From Atopobiaceae bacterium (GTDB lineage: Bacteria > Actinomycetota > Coriobacteriia > Coriobacteriales > Atopobiaceae), in the NCBI GenBank assembly GCA_017460265.1, contig JAFUBJ010000099.1:1-5391 (forward strand): 5,391 bases of DNA, in the 5' to 3' direction. Position numbers and translations under genes: made by a program. A model generated the notes under the pieces. That model made no database searches. It saw only the letters and a list, made by a program, of their open reading frames with translations, and was not told where the DNA came from. Of the stretch, positions 1-5,020 are shown one piece after another (positions within the stretch are counted from its first letter, which is position 1; the number at the start of each line of letters is the position of its first letter).

Positions 1-27
1 CACGAACTGCTCGAAAAGCCCGCTCAC
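1..27 (-). CDS. Start of a further gene leaving the window (first 9 codons)
   Basis: GTG at 27 begins a frame reading MSGLFEQFV up to the window edge. GGGAGG (39-34) lies six bases upstream, and the GTG overlaps the preceding TGA as GTGA, the same junction style as its neighbours. Too little is visible to say what it encodes. Confidence 0.6.
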
Positions 28-116
28 TCTCCACCTCCCGCCACGATCGCCATGGCGAGCACGCCGAGCGTCGCACCGAGCAGAAGCCCGAACGCGAAGC
101 ATGCCGTGTTGCTCAT
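24..116 (-). CDS. Single-pass membrane microprotein with glycine zipper (30 aa), copy 2
   Basis: ATG at 116 has AGGAGG exactly five bases upstream, the strongest ribosome site in the window. The product has 30 residues, with a hydrophobic segment from about 6 to 26 and glycines at 10, 14 and 18, followed by VLAMA and a GGGE end. It is paralogous to the protein at 331-423, with 16 of 30 identical positions and the same zipper spacing; glycine 6 of copy 1 is Cys here. It overlaps the Cys-rich gene as ATGA and the next gene as GTGA. Function is unknown; a small membrane partner or a DUF3789-like protein is the nearest comparison. Confidence 0.75.
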   Translation of the reverse strand: MSNTACFAFGLLLGATLGVLAMAIVAGGGE

Positions 117-334
117 TCGTACCTCCTCTCGTAGCCATCGCCCTCGCAGAGCTCGCACGGCGAGTCCAGCATGACGGCGCAGGGGTCGTTGTCCTGGTCG
201 TCGCAGATTCCGGCCTTCTCGCGCATGGTCGTGCGCAGCGGCTCCTCGAGCTCGCTCCACGGGTCGTAGGCGACGCCACTCCCCTCGTCCCAGCGCTCGC
301 ACCAGCGGCAGGTGCCGCACGTGCGGCCGCTCAC
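113..334 (-). CDS. Small Cys-rich, probably metal-binding protein (73 aa)
   Basis: The start is GTG at 334, with GGGAG six bases upstream. Seven cysteines lie at 6, 9, 12, 44, 52, 60 and 63 (CGTCRWC near the start, C..C near the end), a layout that suggests one or two zinc sites. The opening TCGTCR is shared with the fused protein at 1403-1855. The middle (WSELEEPLRTTMREKAG) is polar and likely helical. There is no signal peptide or membrane segment, so it should be cytoplasmic. It is held between the two membrane microproteins by overlaps at both ends (GTGA with the upstream one, ATGA with the downstream one), so all three are probably made together. I do not recognise a named family. Confidence 0.78.
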   Translation of the reverse strand: MSGRTCGTCRWCERWDEGSGVAYDPWSELEEPLRTTMREKAGICDDQDNDPCAVMLDSPCELCEGDGYERRYE

Positions 335-423
335 CTTCCGCTCCCGACGATCAGCGCCATCGCCAGCACACCGAGCACGGCGCCCGTTGCCAGCCCGATG
401 GCGAAACCCGTCAATGCGTGCAT
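331..423 (-). CDS. Single-pass membrane microprotein with glycine zipper (30 aa), copy 1
   Basis: ATG at 423 has GGAG five bases upstream, and the frame runs 30 codons to TGA (333-331). Residues 6-27 form one hydrophobic segment with glycines at 6, 10, 14 and 18, a GxxxG zipper suited to helix packing in a membrane, then VLAMA and a short polar end. It begins 13 bases inside the HNH gene and its end overlaps the next gene as GTGA. Sixteen of 30 residues match the 30-residue protein at 24-116, and half of the shared residues use different codons, which argues that the protein is under selection. The pattern G..xG...GV..M resembles the short DUF3789-type membrane proteins seen in phages and mobile elements. 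Function is unknown. Confidence 0.72.
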   Translation of the reverse strand: MHALTGFAIGLATGAVLGVLAMALIVGSGR

Positions 424-1406
424 GATTGCTCCCCCTTCTCCCGCATCGCCCTGCGCACCACGTCCACGCAGCAGCCGACCCGCTCCGCGACCTCGCGCTG
501 GGTCAGCCCTGACGCGGCCAGCGCGCGGAGCTGGTCATGGTCGTACTTCCTGCCCTTGCCGGCCTTCCTGCCCTGAGCCAGGCAGTCGGGGCACGTCTTT
601 GGCGGCTTGGTGTAGGTCCACCTCTGCCTCTCGCTGGGCACGAACCTCCTGCCGCAGACCGCGCAGGTGCGCTCGGCCGACATCAGCACCTCGTGCGACC
701 TCACCCTGACCTCGGCCATCGCCATCACGGCCCTGAGCGACTCCGCGTCGTGCCAGGGCACGCCGAGGCCGTTCATGACGCCGACGAGCCGCCTCGGCAC
801 CTCCACCAGGTTCGCGGGGTCGAAGTTGCCTTTGTCCCCGTCGGCGAAGTACACGCACGAGCCCTTGGGCAGCGGCCTTCCGTTGGCCTGCTCCCACACA
901 TGCACGTGCTTGAGCTTCCAGTTGTCCTTGCTCATGGCCATGTCGGCCTCGTCGGCCACCTTCACGACGAGGTAGCCGTCCTTGCTGACGCGCTCGGTGC
1001 CCACCGGCAACCTCGGCCTGCCGCCGTAGAGCCTCCTGCCCTTGGGCTGCGTGCCCGTCCGCGCGCGCCACGAGTTCACCTGGTTGCGGTTGAGGCGCCA
1101 GCCGAACCGCTCCTCGAACTCGTCAGCCAGCAAGTCGGTTCTCTGTCCGCGGTCGTGCTCGGCCATCCATGCCGACTCCTCCGGCATGGCCGACCAACGC
1201 GCGATGCGCTGGGCCGCATCCTTCCTGCGGGCAGAGCACTCGCGGTCCTTGTGCAGCCCCAGCCGGTTCGCGTGCACGTAGAGCGTCTGCCGTGTGGGGC
1301 GCCAGCCGAACTCGGCCTCGAAGGCGTCCCTGGTGTCGTCGATGGTGCCGCGCGCGTAGTGCTCCACGAGCCACGCGTCGTCCAACCGCCTTCCCCTTGG
1401 CATCAT
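411..1406 (-). CDS. HNH-endonuclease-like protein with helix-turn-helix and zinc-knuckle modules (331 aa)
   Basis: This is a mosaic DNA-binding protein. Residues 8-56 and 75-125 are two related helical units, each with F/E-rich helices and an FGWR (33-36, 101-104), resembling helix-turn-helix repeats in front of phage HNH domains. Residues about 137-204 match an HNH_3-type fold: HVHVWEQANGRPLPKG (167-182), then YFADGDKGNF (186-195) and N199-L200. The usual His-His before .DG. is Tyr-Phe, so cutting activity is doubtful. Residues 248-275 form a C-x2-C-x20-C-x2-C zinc knuckle, and 288-325 form a clear C-terminal helix-turn-helix (LRALAASGLTQREVAERVG). The ATG at 1406 overlaps the upstream stop as ATGA, implying coupling; a second ATG follows directly. 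Genes of this class often lie just upstream of phage terminase genes, and some are mobile homing enzymes. It could act as a regulator rather than a nuclease. Confidence 0.85.
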   Translation of the reverse strand: MMPRGRRLDDAWLVEHYARGTIDDTRDAFEAEFGWRPTRQTLYVHANRLGLHKDRECSARRKDAAQRIARWSAMPEESAWMAEHDRGQRTDLLADEFEERFGWRLNRNQVNSWRARTGTQPKGRRLYGGRPRLPVGTERVSKDGYLVVKVADEADMAMSKDNWKLKHVHVWEQANGRPLPKGSCVYFADGDKGNFDPANLVEVPRRLVGVMNGLGVPWHDAESLRAVMAMAEVRVRSHEVLMSAERTCAVCGRRFVPSERQRWTYTKPPKTCPDCLAQGRKAGKGRKYDHDQLRALAASGLTQREVAERVGCCVDVVRRAMREKGEQSCTH

Positions 1407-1639
1407 GCACCCAGCAGCCGCGCCGCGCCCGAGCCCTTGCCCGTGCCGGCGTCCGCCTGCATCCTCAGCACCGAGATCGCCGTGTTGTGGTTCGCGGTGA
1501 TCTGGCCCGCGACCGCGCACACGGCCCTCGCGCGCCCCAGCTCCGCCTCTACGGCGTCCGAGTCCTTCAGGTCCACCTGCCCAAGCCTGTCGAGCTCCGC
1601 GAACAGCGCGTCGCTCAGCCTCTCCAGGTTGTCCGCCAT
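1403..1639 (-). CDS. Alternative or second product: helical phage protein from internal start (78 aa)
   Basis: This is the same frame as the 150-residue protein, beginning at the ATG at 1639. GGGAGG lies seven bases upstream, the best-placed ribosome site in this part of the window. The product would be only the helical module, matching the size of stand-alone small phage proteins that often sit just before an HNH gene. Function is unknown; a regulatory or structural helper is only a guess. Listed separately because either the longer or the shorter form, or both, may be the real product. Confidence 0.5.
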   Translation of the reverse strand: MADNLERLSDALFAELDRLGQVDLKDSDAVEAELGRARAVCAVAGQITANHNTAISVLRMQADAGTGKGSGAARLLGA

Positions 1640-1855
1640 CCTCTCTCCTCCCTTCTCGGCGGACCGCAGGGAGCCGCGCCTGAGCGCCACCCTCGGGTCC
1701 ACCATCTCGTAGTCGGGGCATCCTCCCGCCCCCATCGACGCGCTGACCGTGGGCCGCACGCCGCCGCGCTTGAGCGGGCCCGCCATGCACCAGCCGACCA
1801 GCCCGCCCTCGCGGCACAGCCTGAACTTGCGGCAGGTGCCGCACGTCGCGCCCAC
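1403..1855 (-). CDS. Cys-rich module joined to a helical phage module (150 aa)
   Basis: The frame starts with GTG at 1855, four bases after the previous stop, and runs to TGA at 1405-1403. Residues 1-50 hold cysteines at 5, 8, 14, 23 and 46 in a C-x2-C-x5-C-x8-C pattern that suggests metal binding. The opening TCGTCR is identical to that of the 73-residue protein at 113-334, including 18 identical bases. Residues 73-150 are a helical module (LERLSDALFAELDRLG, then ARAVCAVAGQITAN) of a kind often seen as a separate small phage protein of unknown function. No stop separates the halves, and codon use is good throughout. The join has a strong internal ribosome site and ATG, so the locus may make both a 150- and a 78-residue product. 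The 3' end overlaps the HNH gene as ATGA. No enzymatic motif is seen. The GTG start has only a distant GAGG, so it is the weaker of the two starts. Confidence 0.65.
   Translation of the reverse strand: MGATCGTCRKFRLCREGGLVGWCMAGPLKRGGVRPTVSASMGAGGCPDYEMVDPRVALRRGSLRSAEKGGERMADNLERLSDALFAELDRLGQVDLKDSDAVEAELGRARAVCAVAGQITANHNTAISVLRMQADAGTGKGSGAARLLGA
1647..1652 (-). promoter_or_regulatory. Strong internal ribosome binding site (GGGAGG)
   Basis: GGGAGG followed by seven bases and ATG (1639). It is embedded in codons reading Lys-Gly-Gly-Glu-Arg of the longer frame. The two consecutive GGA glycine codons are less favoured than GGC here, as expected if the bases are kept for ribosome binding. 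Confidence 0.6.
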
Positions 1856-1859
1856 GGCC

Positions 1860-2315
1860 CTACTCGTCCTCGTCCTCTTCGGCCTCGACCTCGACGGGCT
1901 CGGGAAGGAGCCCTCCCATGGGCGCCGCCTGCCCCGCGGTGGCCACGTGCTGCCGCCCGTACTCGAGGGGCAGCTCCTGCTGCGGGTCGTACAGCTTCAT
2001 GCGTAGCGCCTTTCCGCGCATGCCCATGAGCCTGGCGTAGTTCTCCGGGTTCGTGGCGATGCCGAACTGCGTGACGAACGAGCCGTCGCGCTTCTGCTGG
2101 TTCGTCTCGATGGTGACGCTGAGGTCAAGAGCCTCCCTTGCGCGGAACGCGTCCTCCTGCCGCTCGCAGTATGCGACGGCGCTGTCCAGGAACTCCCGGA
2201 CCTCGGCCTCCTCGAGCCCGTGCTCCTCGCAGAACGCGGCGTGCTCGGGGCCGTACGCCGCCGAGTCGCTCCAGATGGCCTTGCGGATCTTGATTGCCTG
2301 CTCCTTCGTAAGCAT
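1860..2315 (-). CDS. Hypothetical phage protein with acidic C-terminal tail (151 aa)
   Basis: I do not recognise this protein with confidence. The first 60 residues are rich in helix formers and acidic (MLTKEQAIKIRKAIW, then FCEEHGLEEAEVREFLDSAVAYC). The middle holds a likely strand (LDLSVTIETN, 63-72) and a basic stretch NPENYARLMGMRGKALRMK (89-107). The end is very acidic (VEVEAEEDEDE), as in some DNA mimics or scaffold-type proteins. A C.....A...L, then NP, then a basic helix loosely recalls P27-family small terminase subunits, but the match is too weak to name it. The ATG at 2315 is supported by AGGAAG four bases upstream, and the preceding gene's stop lies within that site. The next gene begins four bases after its TAG. 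The reading frame is firm; the function is open. Confidence 0.8.
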   Translation of the reverse strand: MLTKEQAIKIRKAIWSDSAAYGPEHAAFCEEHGLEEAEVREFLDSAVAYCERQEDAFRAREALDLSVTIETNQQKRDGSFVTQFGIATNPENYARLMGMRGKALRMKLYDPQQELPLEYGRQHVATAGQAAPMGGLLPEPVEVEAEEDEDE

Positions 2316-2323
2316 TTGTCTTC

Positions 2324-2677
2324 CTATCTCTCGTCGTGCCTGACGTTCATGTAGTCCTCTATGGCTTCCTTGGCCTCGAGCCAGCCGTGGCAGCAGACCG
2401 CCACGTAGCCCAGCTCGCCCAGCCATCCGAGCCACCTCCTCTGCGACTCGCTCAGCCGCCCTCCCTCGGCCCGCTTCATCTCGATGAACAGCCCGTGCCT
2501 GCCGCCCATCGGGACCGGGAGCATCATGTCGGGGACCCCTGACCTCACCCCGAGGTCGGTCGCGTGGTGGTGGTTCTCGTTCGGTATGTGGAACAGCAGC
2601 CGCCCCCAGGGGAACCTCCTCGCCCACTGGACGAGCTGCCGCTGCTCCCAGTCCTCGGTTCGTTCTTTTGAGTTCAA
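2324..2677 (-). CDS. VRR-NUC domain nuclease (117 aa)
   Basis: This is a stand-alone VRR-NUC protein, a PD-(D/E)XK-fold nuclease family common in phage replication and recombination modules and thought to act on branched or structured DNA. The motifs are clear: E11 in the first helix, SGVPDMML with D50, FIEMK with E66 and K68, and LSESQ with Q79, followed by the usual GY.AVCC (90-96) and a final helix ending in DYM. About 117 residues is normal for stand-alone members. The start is TTG at 2677, because no ATG or GTG lies in frame between it and M51. A GGAGG sits only three bases upstream and a GGAG eleven bases upstream, so neither spacing is ideal. The gene ends eight bases before the next one, and the next gene's AGGAAG overlaps its TAG. 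As the first gene after the structured gap, it may be expressed separately from the primase-helicase. Confidence 0.88.
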   Translation of the reverse strand: MNSKERTEDWEQRQLVQWARRFPWGRLLFHIPNENHHHATDLGVRSGVPDMMLPVPMGGRHGLFIEMKRAEGGRLSESQRRWLGWLGELGYVAVCCHGWLEAKEAIEDYMNVRHDER

Positions 2678-2680
2678 AAT

Positions 2681-2692
2681 CCTCCAATCTCC
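2681..2692 (-). promoter_or_regulatory. Ribosome binding sites ahead of the TTG start of the VRR-NUC gene
   Basis: On the minus strand there are two Shine-Dalgarno-like sequences in tandem, GGAG (2692-2689) and GGAGG (2685-2681), 11 and 3 bases from the TTG. They begin five bases after the foot of the 67-bp stem-loop, so that hairpin could affect ribosome access. Confidence 0.45.
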
Positions 2693-2696
2693 GATA

Positions 2697-2763
2697 CAAC
2701 AGACAGAACAGGGATGGGGAGGGGGGCATCAAGCCCCTCCCCTCCCGTCCCGTTCGTCTGTTG
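2697..2763. repeat. 67-bp imperfect palindrome (long GC-rich stem-loop)
   Basis: The outer arms CAACAGAC (2697-2704) and GTCTGTTG (2756-2763) are perfectly complementary. GAAC (2706-2709) pairs with GTTC (2752-2755) and GGGA (2711-2714) with TCCC (2748-2751), with single bulged A residues at 2705 and 2710. T2715 and G2747 can wobble-pair, and the G tract 2716-2726 pairs with the C tracts 2736-2746 with two further wobbles and one mismatch. The loop is around 2728-2735. The arms form a nearly continuous stem of almost 30 pairs, far more than chance in so short a gap. Confidence 0.8.
2734..2751 (-). promoter_or_regulatory. Putative G-quadruplex motif
   Basis: The plus strand reads CCCCTCCCCTCCCGTCCC here, so the minus strand, which is the mRNA-like strand, has four G runs of 3, 3, 4 and 4 separated by loops of 2, 1 and 1 bases. 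This satisfies the canonical G3+N1-7 rule with very short loops. It is one arm of the surrounding palindrome, so quadruplex and hairpin would compete. Function is not known. Confidence 0.55.
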
Positions 2764-2773
2764 GATTGGTCGG

Positions 2774-2828
2774 TGAGTGATGAGTGTGAGTTACATCCCT
2801 ATTAGGGGGTTTCTTCACTCATCACTCA
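2774..2828. repeat. Perfect 13-bp inverted repeat overlapping the primase-helicase stop codon
   Basis: TGAGTGATGAGTG (2774-2786) is the exact reverse complement of CACTCATCACTCA (2816-2828), with a 29-base spacer. The right arm includes the last codon and the TGA stop of the primase-helicase gene (2824-2822). The left arm is part of an iteron-like run of TGAGTGA, TGAGTG, TGAGTT (2774-2792). The spacer holds a small palindrome, CCCTATTAGGG (2797-2807). No T run follows either arm, so a protein-binding dyad or an mRNA 3' structure seems likelier than an intrinsic terminator. Confidence 0.8.
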
Positions 2829-5020
2829 ATGCGCAATTGAGCCCCTTTTGGGAACCACTTGCCGTTCTGTTTGATTCCGCCGCCCCGGGTCCTCTCCGGT
2901 ACGTATTGGCGGCCGCCGTAGACAATCTCCTCGGCGTCGATTGTCGTTGCGACGATCACCGCTCCCGATTCCGGCGTTATCACCGTCGCGCGCTTCAGCT
3001 TCTTGCTGCTGGTCGACACGAGCCTCTTGAGCTTCGACTCGCTGAAGCCGAGCAGCGCCATGAGGTCGTCGGTCGCCATCGCGTTGTCCCCCGTGACGTC
3101 CGTCTCCATGAAGAACTGCGTCTCCAGCTCCTCGACGCTGTCCACCTTTCGCGACTGCCCCTTTCCGACGCCCTGCTCGCCGCGGTCGCTCGTGGAGGCG
3201 AGCACCCTCGCCTCGTCGGGGACGTGCAGCGGCCAGTCGAACCATATGTCGAAGTCGGGCGGCGTCGGGAACTCCCTGAGCGTCGCGGAGACGCGCCAGC
3301 CCGTCGGGACGACGCCCGGCGCGCCCCTCCTGACCTCCCTGTAGGTCGCGACCTTCCCCTCGTCCACATTGAGCTCGCTCATGGCGAGGATGGCGTCGGG
3401 GTCGCGCGAGAACACGCCGGAGCCGCTCGCGCGGTCGGCGGCGTTGCCGTACTTGCTCGCGGCGCCCTTCGAGAAGTGGTGGCTGTAGACCATGGCACAG
3501 CCGCACTCCGTCGCTATGGAGTCGAACAGGTTGCAGAACAGCGCCATGTCGCTCGCGGCGTTCTCGTCGCCCGTGATGACCTTGTAGATGGGGTCGATGA
3601 CCATGGCCTTGAGGTGCCTGTCTCGGTAGCGCCTGATGAGCGTCGGCGCGAGCCTGTCGAGCGGCACCGAGCGCCCGCGCAGGTTGAGCACCAGCACGTC
3701 GCCCCCATGGGTGCCTCCGCCCATGGCGTCGTAGATGTCGCGGAAGCGGTGCTTGCAGCTCACGGCGTCCAGCTCCAGGTTCACGTAGAGCACCCTGCCC
3801 TGCCTGACGGGGCGGCCCAGCCACGGGCGCCCCTCCGCGATGCAGACGGCGAGCTCCTGCAGAAGGAAGCTCTTGCCGGCCTTCGACGGCGCGGCGATGA
3901 GCATCTTGTGCCCCTCCCTGAGCAGCCCTCCCACCAGCTCCGGCGCGAGGTCGGGCAGGTCCGAGAGGTCGCCCAGCGGCTCCTCCTCGGGAAGCGTGTC
4001 GTTCTCGTCCTCGACCCACTCCCTCCACTCGTCCCACGACCCCTTGCCGATGTTGCGGGCGACGATCCTCTGCCACTCGCCGTCGCGCCTGACGCCAGGC
4101 ATGCGGCTGTAGCGGCTCGGGTTCTTGTTGGCCTCGTCGACGTGCAGGCCGTTCTTCGCGCAGAAGGCGTAGAGGAACGTCACGCGCTCGCGGTACTCGC
4201 CGATGTTGAGCGCGTCCACCTTGACGATGGCGTGCAGGCTGTGGTGGCCGCTGTGGACCAGGAAGCGGATGGGCAGCTCCAGCTTGCGGTAGATGGCGTA
4301 CTGCGTCTCGATGTCGTCCTCGTCGGACTCGATGAGCGCGTTCGCGAACCTCGTGACGTTGGAGTTGCCGTCTCCGTGGCCGTCCAATGGGTTGATTCGG
4401 ACGTAGCAGCCGTCGTCGCCCTTGACCCCGAAGGCCTCGCGCACGGCCTGCTCGCGCAGGTCCTTCACGCCCGCCCTCTTCATCGGGCCGTCCTCCACGA
4501 AGCCCGTGATCGTCGCGGCCGTGAAGCCGTGCGCGTTGACGGTGGGCACCAGCCTCCCGTCCTTGCGCACGAACTCGCCGTTGAAGCCTATGAACTCGTC
4601 CGGCTCGAACATGGCCTCGAGGTACGCCAGCGCGTCCGCCTTCGGGTCGTACCGGTCGGGGTCGAACTCGGGCAGGTTCTCGCGCTCGGTGGACTTGTCC
4701 ACGAACACGTAGTCCCTCGTCGGGGAGGCGTCGGTGATGGTCTGCCCCAGCACCAGCTCCTCGCCGTAGTCGTCGATCCAGCCGCCAAGCCGCGCCAGGT
4801 GGTCGATTGTCCCGCCCGTGGCGGGCTCGCCAGCGTTGAGCTCGTTGAAGCTGCGCCACTTTCGCTCGCAGACGCCCTCGGCGTACTTGGCCGAGCCGCG
4901 GCTCCAATCGTCCCAGACCTCCCAGCCGTAGCCCTCGTGCTTGAGCGCCATGCCGACCGTGAGCCACGTGTCGTAGTCGTCGGAGGCGATGTAGGCGAGC
5001 TTGTCCATCAGCGCGTCCAT
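2822..5020 (-). CDS. Primase-helicase: PriCT-2-like, AEP-like primase core and RepA-type AAA_25 ATPase (732 aa)
   Basis: This is the likely core replication protein of the element, expected to prime and unwind DNA at the phage origin. Residues about 16-58 resemble a PriCT-2 domain (YDTWLTVGMALKHEG, WDDWSR, KWRSF). Residues about 205-320 look like an archaeo-eukaryotic primase core: an acidic ESD (231-233), an S-x-H (SLH, 261-263) and a D-then-R..R.PG stretch (D295, R303, R306, 308-309), matching the three AEP motifs in order. Residues about 360-600 are a RecA-fold helicase of the RepA/AAA_25 kind: Walker A APSKAGKS (377-384), Walker B KAMVIDP with D476, YSHHFSKG (512-519) and ASGSGVFSRDPDAI (531-544). 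The rest (about 627-732) may be winged-helix. The ATG at 5020 is chosen because AGAGG lies five bases upstream; an ATG at 5008 would overlap the previous stop as TGATG. The helicase call is firm; the primase call rests on motif order by eye. Confidence 0.9.
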   Translation of the reverse strand: MDALMDKLAYIASDDYDTWLTVGMALKHEGYGWEVWDDWSRGSAKYAEGVCERKWRSFNELNAGEPATGGTIDHLARLGGWIDDYGEELVLGQTITDASPTRDYVFVDKSTERENLPEFDPDRYDPKADALAYLEAMFEPDEFIGFNGEFVRKDGRLVPTVNAHGFTAATITGFVEDGPMKRAGVKDLREQAVREAFGVKGDDGCYVRINPLDGHGDGNSNVTRFANALIESDEDDIETQYAIYRKLELPIRFLVHSGHHSLHAIVKVDALNIGEYRERVTFLYAFCAKNGLHVDEANKNPSRYSRMPGVRRDGEWQRIVARNIGKGSWDEWREWVEDENDTLPEEEPLGDLSDLPDLAPELVGGLLREGHKMLIAAPSKAGKSFLLQELAVCIAEGRPWLGRPVRQGRVLYVNLELDAVSCKHRFRDIYDAMGGGTHGGDVLVLNLRGRSVPLDRLAPTLIRRYRDRHLKAMVIDPIYKVITGDENAASDMALFCNLFDSIATECGCAMVYSHHFSKGAASKYGNAADRASGSGVFSRDPDAILAMSELNVDEGKVATYREVRRGAPGVVPTGWRVSATLREFPTPPDFDIWFDWPLHVPDEARVLASTSDRGEQGVGKGQSRKVDSVEELETQFFMETDVTGDNAMATDDLMALLGFSESKLKRLVSTSSKKLKRATVITPESGAVIVATTIDAEEIVYGGRQYVPERTRGGGIKQNGKWFPKGAQLRIE

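Larger units (their letters stand above)
2678..2821. other. Structured intergenic region between primase-helicase and VRR-NUC genes
   Basis: These 144 bases hold no convincing gene on either strand and are the only gap of any size; the other junctions are a few bases or overlap. The region carries two adjacent large inverted repeats (2697-2763 and 2774-2828), a run of GC-only tracts and a short AT-rich loop. Neither hairpin is followed by a run of T on either strand, so they do not look like textbook intrinsic terminators. I found no convincing -10/-35 pair. Placement directly after a replication protein gene makes an origin, a replication-protein binding site, an mRNA-processing structure or a regulatory site possible. 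Confidence 0.75.

Noticed and set aside
537..1712. Long plus-strand frames opposite the HNH region (391 and 286 codons)
   Set aside because: Composition is Pro/Ala/Arg-rich without recognisable motifs, and they lie opposite well-supported minus-strand genes.
411..1844. A longer 477-codon reading of the HNH frame starting at 1844
   Set aside because: Its first 146 codons are an Arg/Gly/Ala-rich shadow of the Cys-rich and helical gene. The HNH protein itself begins at the ATG at 1406, with an ATGA overlap.
1860..2732. A 290-codon reading of the 151-residue protein frame starting at 2732
   Set aside because: The extra N-terminal part is a shadow of the VRR-NUC gene and crosses the palindromic gap; the ATG at 2315 has a good ribosome site directly after the VRR-NUC stop.
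2697..2828. Intrinsic terminators in either orientation
   Set aside because: Both inverted repeats could fold as hairpins, but neither is followed by a T run on the plus or the minus strand.
2798..2828. A possible minus-strand promoter (TTGAGT and TAATAG)
   Set aside because: The spacing is about 19 bases and both boxes are imperfect; the bases are better explained by the inverted repeat and the nested palindrome.
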